Origin: Pararhodospirillum oryzae
GTDB taxonomy: Bacteria; Pseudomonadota; Alphaproteobacteria; Rhodospirillales; Rhodospirillaceae
DNA: 55,870 nucleotides
Reading direction: 5' to 3'
NCBI RefSeq assembly: GCF_007992075.1
Contig: NZ_BJZO01000015.1
Coordinates: 1-55,870 of the forward strand
Below the pieces are notes generated by a model, which was given only the letters and a program-made list of their open reading frames with translations, was not told the DNA's origin and did not search any database. How positions within the stretch are numbered: position 1 is the first letter of the stretch; each line of letters begins with the position of its first letter. Both the position numbers and the translations under genes were made by a program. Shown here in pieces: positions 1 to 6,941 of this stretch.

Positions 1-226
1 CGGCCTCACGGCCGCCCCCTATGCCGATCGTGGGGACCGGGAGATTGGGTTTTACAGCCTTCGGCCGTTGGGCTCCCGCCCGAACCCGGCCGGGGCGATG
101 CCCCGAACCCCTTTTTTCATGAATCAATGAAGCGGCTTATCCCGTTGCTTCCGGCATGATCAACAGCCGGGTACACCAGGATAGTCTATTTTGTCAGGTC
201 TCGTCGCTGTCACACGCAGGGGAGTG
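1..226. other. Non-coding edge with GC-rich repeat
   Basis: I see no credible gene here. The stretch from about 58 to 119 (arms resembling CGGCCGTTGGGCTCCCGCCC and GGGGCGATGCCCCGAACCCC, then a T run) is closely related to positions 1108-1166 on the far side of the hicAB pair. It looks like a dispersed intergenic repeat. The T run after it could serve as a terminator for a gene that ends upstream of the window. Confidence 0.4.
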
Positions 227-553
227 CTAACCCAAGAGTTTGCTATTGACTAAGCGATTGAGCGAAACTCGGGCTTCACTCGCTTCTATCGCCAAGCGAC
301 GGTGAATTTCTGGTGTCGTCCGCACCTGAAATTTCCCCGAATATCGCCGTAACGAGATCGGCTCTGGAATCGGTTCACTGGCGGCCGACATTTCGGCCAC
401 CGTTTCCCGCACGAGCTTACGAATTCCGCGGAAGGCCTCGTCTTCGTTTTCGTCGAGCCAGGAGAGGCTCGGAAACTCGACGCACGTCCCGACAAATTCT
501 TCATCCTCGGCCGACCATCCCACGCGATAGGTGTAGGGATCAACTGCCATCAT
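227..553 (-). CDS. hicB: HicB-family antitoxin
   Basis: This is the probable antitoxin of a type II toxin-antitoxin pair. It should bind and block the HicA RNase and repress its own promoter. The N-terminal half has the HicB partial RNase-H-like fold pattern (YTYRVGWSAEDEEFVG, then CVEFPSLSW), followed by a C-terminal ribbon-helix-helix DNA-binding segment (GKFQVRTTPEIHRRLAIEAS). The longer frame to 619 lies inside hicA, so I start at the ATG at 553 (or 550), which overlaps the end of hicA by about 14 bp. That overlap suggests translational coupling. The order toxin then antitoxin is normal for hicAB. The family assignment is good; activity is inferred. Confidence 0.82.
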   Translation of the reverse strand: MMAVDPYTYRVGWSAEDEEFVGTCVEFPSLSWLDENEDEAFRGIRKLVRETVAEMSAASEPIPEPISLRRYSGKFQVRTTPEIHRRLAIEASEARVSLNRLVNSKLLG

Positions 554-803
554 TGTCTTCCTTGATTCTATCGATCGCGGTAAGCACTTGCTTGACCTGA
601 TAGGGTTTCGCCCTGCCATTTTTGCCCGGTTGAATGTTCACTCGGGGATCACCCTGCCATGGTGTCTTGAACACGCAGTGGCTCGTTTTTTCTTGGCGTG
701 GCACACCAAAATAAAAATTACAAACTTTTTTGAGGTCTTCGTAACGCACATTATTCGGTGATTCCCGCATTTGATCTACGATGCGGTCTATATCTCTTGG
801 CAT
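540..803 (-). CDS. hicA: HicA-like mRNA interferase toxin
   Basis: This 87-residue protein is the likely toxin partner of hicB. HicA toxins have a dsRBD-like fold and cut mRNA using a histidine. Here the histidine sits in KTSHCVFKTPW, followed by the family pattern with VNIQPGKNGRAKPYQVKQV. The first half (DIDRIVDQMRESPNNVRYEDL) matches the usual N-terminal helix region. It is slightly longer than many HicA proteins, which run 60-85 residues. The start is the ATG at 803, preceded by an AGGA-type site. The gene sits in clearly AT-rich DNA unlike its surroundings, suggesting acquisition. Function is inferred from the motif and from linkage to hicB. Confidence 0.75.
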   Translation of the reverse strand: MPRDIDRIVDQMRESPNNVRYEDLKKVCNFYFGVPRQEKTSHCVFKTPWQGDPRVNIQPGKNGRAKPYQVKQVLTAIDRIKEDNDGS

Positions 804-1274
804 ATATTCTTATCCTGTCTCTATCCCGTTCATAAGTGAATTGATTTATCGGTAAGCCGTAAATTGATTTTGTATAATTATTAGTTTTAAATAAATACAG
901 ATTTTTCACGAACCCATTTCCACGGTTTTCCACTACGTCATGGCTGCACCATTCAAAAAGCTCCAGATGATGCCAAGTGGAAGCGCCATCTGGCGCATGC
1001 GAGTGGTATCACTAATGGCTCTACGATCTGGGTTCGTCAAGGATAATCCCAGGAAAAGGATTTGAAGGCGGAAGCGCCATCGCGTCACACCCGAGGCGTT
1101 TCCCCGGCCTTTGGCCGTCGGGCTATCGCCCGCCCCCATCCGGGGCGATGGTTCGATCCCTTTATTGAGTCATGGATAAAACGAAGGGGAGGTTTGGAGG
1201 CGGAGCCTCCAAGGGGGGCCGGGGCGCCAGCCCCGCGTTGCCCAAGGGAACGGGCGCGCTCAGCCCGGGGCGCC
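804..1274. other. AT-rich hicAB promoter region followed by GC-rich repeat
   Basis: No convincing gene is present. About 804-910 is AT-rich and carries the hicAB promoter. About 1108-1166 is the second copy of the repeat seen at 58-119. A hairpin TTGGAGGC-GGA-GCCTCCAA lies at 1194-1212, and a smaller one (GGGGC-GCCA-GCCCC) follows. These hairpins lie just downstream of the minus-strand ATP-grasp gene and could end its transcript. Confidence 0.4.
839..870 (-). promoter_or_regulatory. Direct repeat upstream of hicA, candidate HicB operator
   Basis: AATTGATTT occurs at 839-847 and again at 862-870 in the same orientation. The repeats start 23 bp apart, about two helical turns. They lie 36-67 bp upstream of the hicA start in AT-rich DNA that also contains ATTATA on the coding strand. 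Ribbon-helix-helix antitoxins often bind paired repeats at their own promoter, so this is a reasonable autoregulatory site. The assignment is inferred. Confidence 0.35.
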
Positions 1275-2483
1275 TTAAGCCGGCACCACGCGGCACTCCT
1301 GCACCGGGGCGACGCACAGGCCCGCCCGGGGCTGGGGCACGTCGGCCGGGGTGGCGAGGCCGCCGGCCAGCAGGGCGGCCCAATAGGGAAACACCACCCC
1401 CGACTGGCAGCTATACAGCAGGCCGCCCGACATGCGGCTGTTGATTTCCAGCAGATAGGGGACGCCGTCGTTGCCTTCCTTGGTTTGCACGTTGAACACG
1501 CCGTGCAGGTGGTAGCGCCGGGTCAGGGTGTCGGCGAGGGTCACCGAGGGGCCGGTGGTTTCCAGGAACTGGACGTTTCCTTTCTTGACGCGCGCAACCG
1601 CGCACACGATGCTGCCCTCGTGAGCCAGGACATCGACACTGCGTTCAACGCCCGGAAGATAGGTCATGAGCATCATGGGGCGGCGTTGATGAGACGCCGC
1701 CAGGGCCGAGCGAAAGGCGTCCACCCCGATGCGGTCCGTCGCGCCGGACAGCAGGCGGCCGTATTCGCTGCCTTCCGTTTCCAGACGGCGAAATCCGGCC
1801 CCGTACACGCTCACGCATGGCTTCAGGCACAAGCGGGCGTTCGCGCCGCCGAGATCGGCCCAGGCGGCCTCGAATTCGTCCAGCGTGCAAAAGCGGCGCC
1901 ACGCAGGCACCGGGATGGGGCTGCCGGCCAGGTCCTCGTAGAGGGCATCCTTCTGTTCGGCCCGTTTCAGGGCGGCGCCATCGCCCATCACCGACAGCCG
2001 GGTTCCCTGGGCCTCGAAGCATTCGCGCGCCTCGGCCAGCAGGTCGCGCCGGTGCTGGGGCATGAACACGTCCACCCGGGCTTGCGCGCATTCCTCCAGG
2101 CACCACGCCACATAGGCGTCGTCGGACAGCGAGCGGGGTTCGGGGCCGATTTCGTCGGCCACCGTCGAAAGCGCCGTGGGAAAGCGGGTCACGGTGGTGC
2201 GCAGCGTCAGGCGGCCGTCCCGATCCTCGGCCCGCATCAGTCTCAGCGCATCGTAGGTGTTCGACAGTCCTTTGTTGAACCACACCCGCATTTTATTCGG
2301 CCTTTCGAAGGAGATCGTGGCCATAGAAAGCACGGACACCGCCTTGATGTCCAGGGAGGCGTGATCATAACTTTTTAAAGAGGCCTTGACACACGCCGCG
2401 ATGCGAACCAATTCCTGGGCCAGCCCAATCCCCGGGTGATTGTTCGGGGGCGGGGTGGTGTCGGGTTCGCGATGGACTTTCAT
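1275..2483 (-). CDS. ATP-grasp protein divergent from the Ter operon
   Basis: This predicted ATP-grasp ligase would couple ATP hydrolysis to joining a carboxylate and a nucleophile; the substrates are unknown. The C-terminal two thirds shows the fold: [11 protein letters not shown] (nucleotide-binding strand with lysine), [16 protein letters not shown], and the metal-binding [12 protein letters not shown] with the E-x-N signature. Related ATP-grasp genes are known to accompany TerD-type clusters, where they have been proposed to make a peptide-like or modified small molecule. Here the gene diverges from terD across a 104-bp gap, so the two may share control. I use the ATG at 2483 because the longer frame begins with TTG at 2510. 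A second in-frame ATG at 2321 is possible but would remove the N-terminal domain. Confidence 0.72.
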   Translation of the reverse strand: MKVHREPDTTPPPNNHPGIGLAQELVRIAACVKASLKSYDHASLDIKAVSVLSMATISFERPNKMRVWFNKGLSNTYDALRLMRAEDRDGRLTLRTTVTRFPTALSTVADEIGPEPRSLSDDAYVAWCLEECAQARVDVFMPQHRRDLLAEARECFEAQGTRLSVMGDGAALKRAEQKDALYEDLAGSPIPVPAWRRFCTLDEFEAAWADLGGANARLCLKPCVSVYGAGFRRLETEGSEYGRLLSGATDRIGVDAFRSALAASHQRRPMMLMTYLPGVERSVDVLAHEGSIVCAVARVKKGNVQFLETTGPSVTLADTLTRRYHLHGVFNVQTKEGNDGVPYLLEINSRMSGGLLYSCQSGVVFPYWAALLAGGLATPADVPQPRAGLCVAPVQECRVVPA

Positions 2484-2587
2484 GGCTGGATCGTCTCGTC
2501 TTTGTAACAAGGCGAAATCGCGGGCCCGTTCCGTGCCGGGGATGGCCCCTGGCGCGGGCTCTCAAAGGGAACAAGGAGAATAGAACC

Positions 2588-3166
2588 ATGGCCGTTTCGC
2601 TGTCCAAGGGTGGCAATGTCTCGCTCAGCAAGGAGGCGCCGGGCCTGACCGCCATCGACGTTGGCCTGGGCTGGGATGTCCGCGCCACCGATGGCACGGA
2701 CTTTGACCTGGACGCCTCTGCCTTCCTGCTGGGGGCCACGGGCAAGGTCCGCACGGACGCGGACTTCATTTTCTACAACAACAAGACCTCGTCCGATGGC
2801 TCGGTCGTGCACCAGGGTGACAACCGCACCGGTGCCGGCGAAGGCGACGACGAGGTGGTGTTCGTCGATCTCCACAAGGTGCCGGCCGATGTGCAGAAGG
2901 TCGCCTTCACGGTGACCATTCACGAAGCCGAGGCGCGCCGCCAGAACTTCGGGCAGGTGGCCAACGCCTATATTCGCGTGGTCAACAAGGCCGACGGCAA
3001 GGAACTGGCCCGCTACGACCTCTCCGAGGATGCCTCGACCGAAACCGCGATGATCTTTGGCGAGCTGTACCGCCATAACGACGAATGGAAGTTCAAGGCG
3101 GTCGGTCAGGGCTTCGCCGGTGGCCTCGGGCCTCTGGCTTCGAATTATGGCGTGAACATCGGCTAG
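2588..3166 (+). CDS. terD: TerD-family stress protein
   Basis: This is a 192-residue TerD-domain protein, a cytoplasmic calcium-binding protein of tellurite/stress-response systems. It starts with the family signature [18 protein letters not shown] and has [18 protein letters not shown] and the acidic calcium-binding loop [13 protein letters not shown]. It ends with the usual [19 protein letters not shown] and a C-terminal [10 protein letters not shown] strong AAGGAG site lies about 10 nt upstream of the ATG. The next gene begins 13 nt after the stop, so this opens an operon. TerD and TerE are hard to tell apart by eye; I use terD as the generic name. Confidence 0.9.
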   Translation: MAVSLSKGGNVSLSKEAPGLTAIDVGLGWDVRATDGTDFDLDASAFLLGATGKVRTDADFIFYNNKTSSDGSVVHQGDNRTGAGEGDDEVVFVDLHKVPADVQKVAFTVTIHEAEARRQNFGQVANAYIRVVNKADGKELARYDLSEDASTETAMIFGELYRHNDEWKFKAVGQGFAGGLGPLASNYGVNIG

Positions 3167-3179
3167 GGAGAATAAACGC

Positions 3180-3764
3180 ATGAGCGTTTCCCTGACCAAG
3201 GGTCAGAAGATCAGCCTGTCGAAGGAAGGCCAGGGCCTGGGCCGGGTGTTCATGGGGCTGGGCTGGGACGTCGCGCGCAAGGGCGGCCTTCTGGGCGGCC
3301 TTCTGGGCGGCGGTTCCGGCGACATCGACCTGGATGCCTCGTGCCTGGTGTTCGACCAGTCCGGAGCCCTGGTCGACGAAATCTGGTTTCGTCAGCTCCA
3401 GGGCATGAACGGCGCCATCGTGCACACGGGCGATAATCGCACCGGGGCCGGCGATGGCGACGACGAGGTCATCCGCGTGGATCTGGCGGCCCTGCCCGAT
3501 ACGGTCAAGGCACTGGTGTTCACCGTCAACTCGTTCCAGGGCCAGACCTTCGACAAGATCGCCAACGCCTCGGCCCGGCTGGTTGACGAAACCTCCGGCC
3601 AGGAACTGGCCCGCTTTGTCCTGTCGGAATCCGGATCCCATACCGGTCTGGTCATGGTCAAGGTGTATCGCCACAACAACGAGTGGAAGATTCATGCCAT
3701 CGGGGAAAAGACCACCGGGCGGACCTTCCACGACATGATGCCGGCCATCAAGGCCGCGCTGTAA
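3180..3764 (+). CDS. terZ: TerD-family protein, TerZ-like
   Basis: This 194-residue TerD-domain paralogue opens with SVSLTKGQKISLSKEGQGL. It has the calcium loop [13 protein letters not shown] and the typical end VYRHNNEWKIHAIGE. It differs from its upstream neighbour by a flexible Gly/Leu insert (GGLLGGLLGGGSGD) after the first strand pair and by a divergent C-terminus (TTGRTFHDMMPAIKAAL), features I associate with TerZ-type members. It lies 13 nt after terD and 28 nt before terA and is almost certainly co-transcribed. Family membership is firm; the TerZ subtype is tentative. Confidence 0.83.
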   Translation: MSVSLTKGQKISLSKEGQGLGRVFMGLGWDVARKGGLLGGLLGGGSGDIDLDASCLVFDQSGALVDEIWFRQLQGMNGAIVHTGDNRTGAGDGDDEVIRVDLAALPDTVKALVFTVNSFQGQTFDKIANASARLVDETSGQELARFVLSESGSHTGLVMVKVYRHNNEWKIHAIGEKTTGRTFHDMMPAIKAAL

Positions 3765-3792
3765 CCCGGGACCAAGGGAAGGAAACAGACCG

Positions 3793-5025
3793 ATGAGCGT
3801 AACGCTCACGCCGGGGGCCAACACGGCCTTGCCACCCGTGACCGATCTTGTGCTGGCCGTTGCCTGGATGCCAGGCACGCCGGCGGGCATGGAGATCGAC
3901 GCGTCGGCCTTTTTGGTGACCGAGGCGGGCAAGGTGCCCTCGGATGAACACTTTGTGTTCTACGGGGCGCCGCGCTCGCCCGATGGCGCCGTTTCCTTCC
4001 TGCCCCAGGGGGCCGAAGGGGATCCCCAGGCGTTTGATCTGAACCTTCAGGCGCTGGCCCCCGAAGTGGCGTCGATCGACGTGTGCCTGACCATCCACGA
4101 AGCCCAGGCGCGCGGGCAGTCGTTCGCCTCGCTTTCCGGGGTGCGGGCCCGTCTTTTGGACAAGAACACCAAGGAGGAGGTCGCGCGCTTCGCCCTGCCC
4201 ACCGCCGGCATGAGCGAAACCGCCATCACCTTGGTGCGGGTCTATCGCCGCGCCGGCCAGTGGAAGATCCGCGCCGTCGGCCAGGGCTACGCGGGCGGCC
4301 TCGCGCCGCTGGCCCGGCAGTATGGGGTGGACGTGGCTGACGAAGCCGCCGCCGCGCCGCCCCCTCCGCCGCCGCCGCCTCCGCCGCCGCCGCCCGCCCG
4401 GCCGGTGTCGTTGACCAAGGTCACGCTTGAAAAGCGTGGTCAGTCGGTTTCGCTGGAAAAGAAGTCCGATGCCGGGTTTGGCGAGATCACCATCAATCTG
4501 AACTGGCATCGCCCGCAGGGGGGAAGCCGGGGCGGATTCCTGGGCGGCCTTCTGGGCAAGAACGCGGGCATCGACCTGGATCTGGGCTGCCTGTGGGAAG
4601 GCGCCGACGGCTCGAAGGGCTGCATCCAGGCCCTGGGCGGCAACCTGGGCGACTATCACGCGCCGCCCTTCATTCGCCACGCCGGCGACGATCGCACGGG
4701 CGACTTGGCCGAAGGCGAGAACATGCGCGTGAACGGGAATCGTCTGACACAGCTGCGTCGGGTTTTGGTCTTCGCCTTCATCTACGAAGGCGCGCCCAAC
4801 TGGGCGGCGGCCGATGGCGTGGCCGTGGTGCGCATGCCCGGCCAGCCCGAGATCGAGGTGCGTCTGGACAACCCGGCGAGTGGTCAGGGCATGTGCGCCA
4901 TTGCCTTGCTGGAAAACGACGGCGGCCGCCTGCGCCTGACCAAGGAAGAACGCTATTTCCGCGACCATCGCGACATGGATGCCCACTATCATTGGGGCAT
5001 GCGCTGGGTCGCCGGATCAAAGTGA
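3793..5025 (+). CDS. terA: TerA-like two-domain TerD-superfamily protein with proline linker
   Basis: This 410-residue protein has two TerD-like domains. Residues 1 to about 185 are a TerD domain with a weakened calcium loop (the GDNRTG motif is missing). Residues 189-201 are 13 consecutive prolines. From about 205 onward there is a second domain (RGQSVSLEKK, NLNWHRPQGG, IDLDLGCLWEG, GDDRTGDLAEGE), ending in RDMDAHYHWGMRWVAGSK, the kind of C-terminus seen in TerA. The calcium-type loop is kept only in the second domain. It sits between the terZ-like gene and terB, 12 nt before terB. The polyproline stretch should need elongation factor P for efficient translation. Confidence 0.8.
   Translation: MSVTLTPGANTALPPVTDLVLAVAWMPGTPAGMEIDASAFLVTEAGKVPSDEHFVFYGAPRSPDGAVSFLPQGAEGDPQAFDLNLQALAPEVASIDVCLTIHEAQARGQSFASLSGVRARLLDKNTKEEVARFALPTAGMSETAITLVRVYRRAGQWKIRAVGQGYAGGLAPLARQYGVDVADEAAAAPPPPPPPPPPPPPARPVSLTKVTLEKRGQSVSLEKKSDAGFGEITINLNWHRPQGGSRGGFLGGLLGKNAGIDLDLGCLWEGADGSKGCIQALGGNLGDYHAPPFIRHAGDDRTGDLAEGENMRVNGNRLTQLRRVLVFAFIYEGAPNWAAADGVAVVRMPGQPEIEVRLDNPASGQGMCAIALLENDGGRLRLTKEERYFRDHRDMDAHYHWGMRWVAGSK
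4357..4395 (+). repeat. CCN-triplet run encoding 13 prolines
   Basis: Thirteen consecutive proline codons (mostly CCG, with CCC and CCT) form the linker between the two TerD-like domains of the TerA-like protein. Mixed codons limit slippage. The length may vary among strains. Confidence 0.85.
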
Positions 5026-5037
5026 AAGGAAAGAACG

Positions 5038-5490
5038 ATGTCGTTCACGGACTGGCTGAAGCGCAACGTCACGGAAGCCCGTGATTCGCTGAATGCCGAG
5101 ATCACCAAGTTCAAGTCCAAGGATCTTCTGGAAGCCGTGGTGGCGGGGTGTGTCCTGGTGGCCTATGCCGACGGCACGATCACGCCCGATGAAAAACAGA
5201 AGATGATGGGCTTCCTGAAGACCTCGGATCAACTGAAGGTCTTCGATCAAAGCGACGTGATCCGCATGTTCCAGTCGTATGTCGAGAAGTTCGACTTCGA
5301 CCCGACCATCGGCACCGGCGAAGTCATGCAGGCCGTGGGCAAATTCAAGGGCAAGCCCCAGGCTCAGCTGGTGGTCCGCGTGTGTTGCGCCATTGGCGCC
5401 GCCGACGGCGACTTCGACAAGGACGAACGGATGGTTGTCGCGCGCATGGCGTCGGAACTGGGCCTCAATCCCGCCGATTTTGGCCTGTAG
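5038..5490 (+). CDS. terB: TerB, tellurite-resistance helical protein
   Basis: This 150-residue TerB protein is a small all-helical, metal-binding protein that works with TerC at the membrane in Ter systems. The family pattern is clear: AVVAGCVLVAYADGTITPDEKQKM, with a repeat of the acidic motif later (CCAIGAADGDFDKDERMVVARM). Each motif supplies acidic side chains for the predicted metal site. Length is normal for the family. It closes the tightly spaced terD-terZ-terA-terB run and is followed at 5513-5540 by a hairpin that could attenuate transcription before terC. Confidence 0.9.
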   Translation: MSFTDWLKRNVTEARDSLNAEITKFKSKDLLEAVVAGCVLVAYADGTITPDEKQKMMGFLKTSDQLKVFDQSDVIRMFQSYVEKFDFDPTIGTGEVMQAVGKFKGKPQAQLVVRVCCAIGAADGDFDKDERMVVARMASELGLNPADFGL

Positions 5491-5512
5491 GCCCGTGCGG
5501 TTTTTTTAATGG

Positions 5513-5540
5513 AAAGGGTCGGGCGCAAGCCCGGCCCTTT
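5513..5540 (+). terminator. Hairpin between terB and terC
   Basis: AAAGGGTCGGGC pairs with GCCCGGCCCTTT (one T-G wobble) around a GCAA tetraloop. No good U-tract follows, so it may act as a partial terminator or as an mRNA 3'-end stabiliser between terB and terC. Confidence 0.6.
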
Positions 5541-5654
5541 CGTCATGCTTGCGCCTGTCCTAAAGACTCCCCACGTCAGGGCACAACGGGACACACGTTC
5601 AACACACTCCAAGGTGTCCCCAGGCCTTTCCCGTCCCATAACCCGAGATCTTCC

Positions 5655-6686
5655 ATGGACCATCATTTCGGCTTTCCCCTGGAAACCCTGATTATCTTTT
5701 TTGGTGCCATCGCCTTTTCCATCTTCATGGACCTGTTCGCCCACCGCGAACACAAGGCCATTACCTTGAAGGACGCTGGCCTGTGGTCGGTGTTCTGGGT
5801 GGGCCTGGCCCTGGCCTTTTACGTTTATCTGTGGGTCCGGTTCGAAAAGGAATGGGCTGATCTGTACCTGGCCGGGTACGCGCTTGAAAAATCCCTGTCG
5901 ATCGACAACCTGATGGTCTTCATGGCCATTTTCGCGTCGTTTGGCATCAAGGGCGGGCTTCAGCACCGCATCTTGTACTGGGGCATCATCGGAGCCCTGG
6001 TCTTCCGCGCCATCTTCGTCGCGGCCGGCACGGGGCTTTACAGCCTGGCGCCGTGGGTGGGCTTCATTTTCGCCGCCATCGTGGCCTGGACCGGCTGGAA
6101 GATGCTGACCACCAAGGATGCCGACGAGGACATCCACGACTATTCGGATCACTGGTCGGTGCGTCTCACCCGCAAGGTCATGCCGGTTTTCCCGCGCATG
6201 CACGCCGACCGCTTCTTCATCCCCCGCGCCCTGGCCAAGGATCTGGAAAAGGCCGACCCCACCATCTCGTTGACCGGTTCGGCCGCCCTGTTCGCCACCC
6301 CGGCCTTCCTGTGTCTGATCGCCATTGAAACCTCGGACGTGATGTTCGCGTTCGACTCGGTGCCGGCGGTGATCGCCGTCACCCAGGAGCCGCTCCTGGT
6401 CTACGCCGCCATGATCTTCGCCGTCCTGGGCCTGCGCTCGCTCTACTTCGTGCTGGCGGCCCTGACCCGCTACCTGGTCCATCTGGACAAGGCGGTGATC
6501 GCGCTGCTGTTCTTCATCGCCTTCAAGCTCACCATCCAGGCGGGCGAACACGCCTTTGGCTGGACCTTCCTGCACATCGATCCCACCGTCAGCCTGCTGA
6601 TCGTGCTGGGGACCCTGGGCGCGGGCATCGTGGCTTCGTTCGTGTGGCCGGAAAAGGACAAGGCCGACGACACCCCGGCGGCCTGA
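5655..6686 (+). CDS. terC: TerC-family integral membrane protein
   Basis: This 343-residue polytopic inner-membrane protein of the TerC family is the membrane core of Ter systems; related proteins export metals such as Mn2+. The two intramembrane acidic motifs that define the family are present: ALEKSLSIDNLMVF and ETSDVMFAFDSVPAVIAVT. About nine hydrophobic segments can be counted. I start at the ATG at 5655 because the hydrophobic family sequence begins right there. The upstream in-frame extension from 5382 overlaps terB and has no homology. The gap to terB is 164 nt, so terC may also have its own promoter. It is followed by two terminator hairpins. Confidence 0.9.
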   Translation: MDHHFGFPLETLIIFFGAIAFSIFMDLFAHREHKAITLKDAGLWSVFWVGLALAFYVYLWVRFEKEWADLYLAGYALEKSLSIDNLMVFMAIFASFGIKGGLQHRILYWGIIGALVFRAIFVAAGTGLYSLAPWVGFIFAAIVAWTGWKMLTTKDADEDIHDYSDHWSVRLTRKVMPVFPRMHADRFFIPRALAKDLEKADPTISLTGSAALFATPAFLCLIAIETSDVMFAFDSVPAVIAVTQEPLLVYAAMIFAVLGLRSLYFVLAALTRYLVHLDKAVIALLFFIAFKLTIQAGEHAFGWTFLHIDPTVSLLIVLGTLGAGIVASFVWPEKDKADDTPAA

Positions 6687-6694
6687 TCGCGCGG

Positions 6695-6721
6695 GCGGGG
6701 GGCCTTTCGAAGGCCCCCCGC
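6695..6721 (+). terminator. terC terminator hairpin 1
   Basis: GCGGGGGGCCTT pairs perfectly with AAGGCCCCCCGC around a 3-nt loop, followed by GTTTG. It lies 8 nt after the terC stop and is a strong terminator candidate. Confidence 0.75.
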
Positions 6722-6748
6722 GTTTGACACCCGGCCCTTCACGGCACG

Positions 6749-6783
6749 CGCGCCGGCCTGGCTTGCCAAGGCCGGCGCGTTTT
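6749..6783 (+). terminator. terC terminator hairpin 2
   Basis: CGCGCCGGCC pairs with GGCCGGCGCG, followed directly by TTTT. It is a classic rho-independent terminator that backs up the first hairpin. Confidence 0.75.
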
Positions 6784-6941
6784 CAATCAAGGAACGCGGG
6801 TCTGTTGGGGCGCCTTGACGCTTTGCCCCCCCAAACCGTAGCCTGCCTTCCCTTTGACGGGCTTGCGCGCCCGTTCCTCGCATCAAGGCGTCCCCTCCCG
6901 AAGGCGGGCGCGTTGACCGGTTCCGCTACCAGGGACGCCCC

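Noticed and set aside
751-933. Short frame on the minus strand over the hicA promoter
   Set aside because: It overlaps hicA, has no ribosome site, and its basic, Asn/Tyr-rich composition reflects AT-rich promoter DNA.
1141-1170. tRNA-like GGTTCGATCCC motif
   Set aside because: It resembles a T-arm, but no acceptor, D-arm or anticodon stem can be built around it.
1062-2378. Long plus-strand frame opposite the ATP-grasp gene
   Set aside because: Its sequence is the His/Arg/Gly-rich pattern typical of antisense to a GC-rich gene; the minus-strand ATP-grasp motifs are clearly real.
5382-5654. Upstream extension of terC
   Set aside because: It overlaps terB and the terB-terC hairpin, and lacks any resemblance to TerC; the hydrophobic protein starts at 5655.
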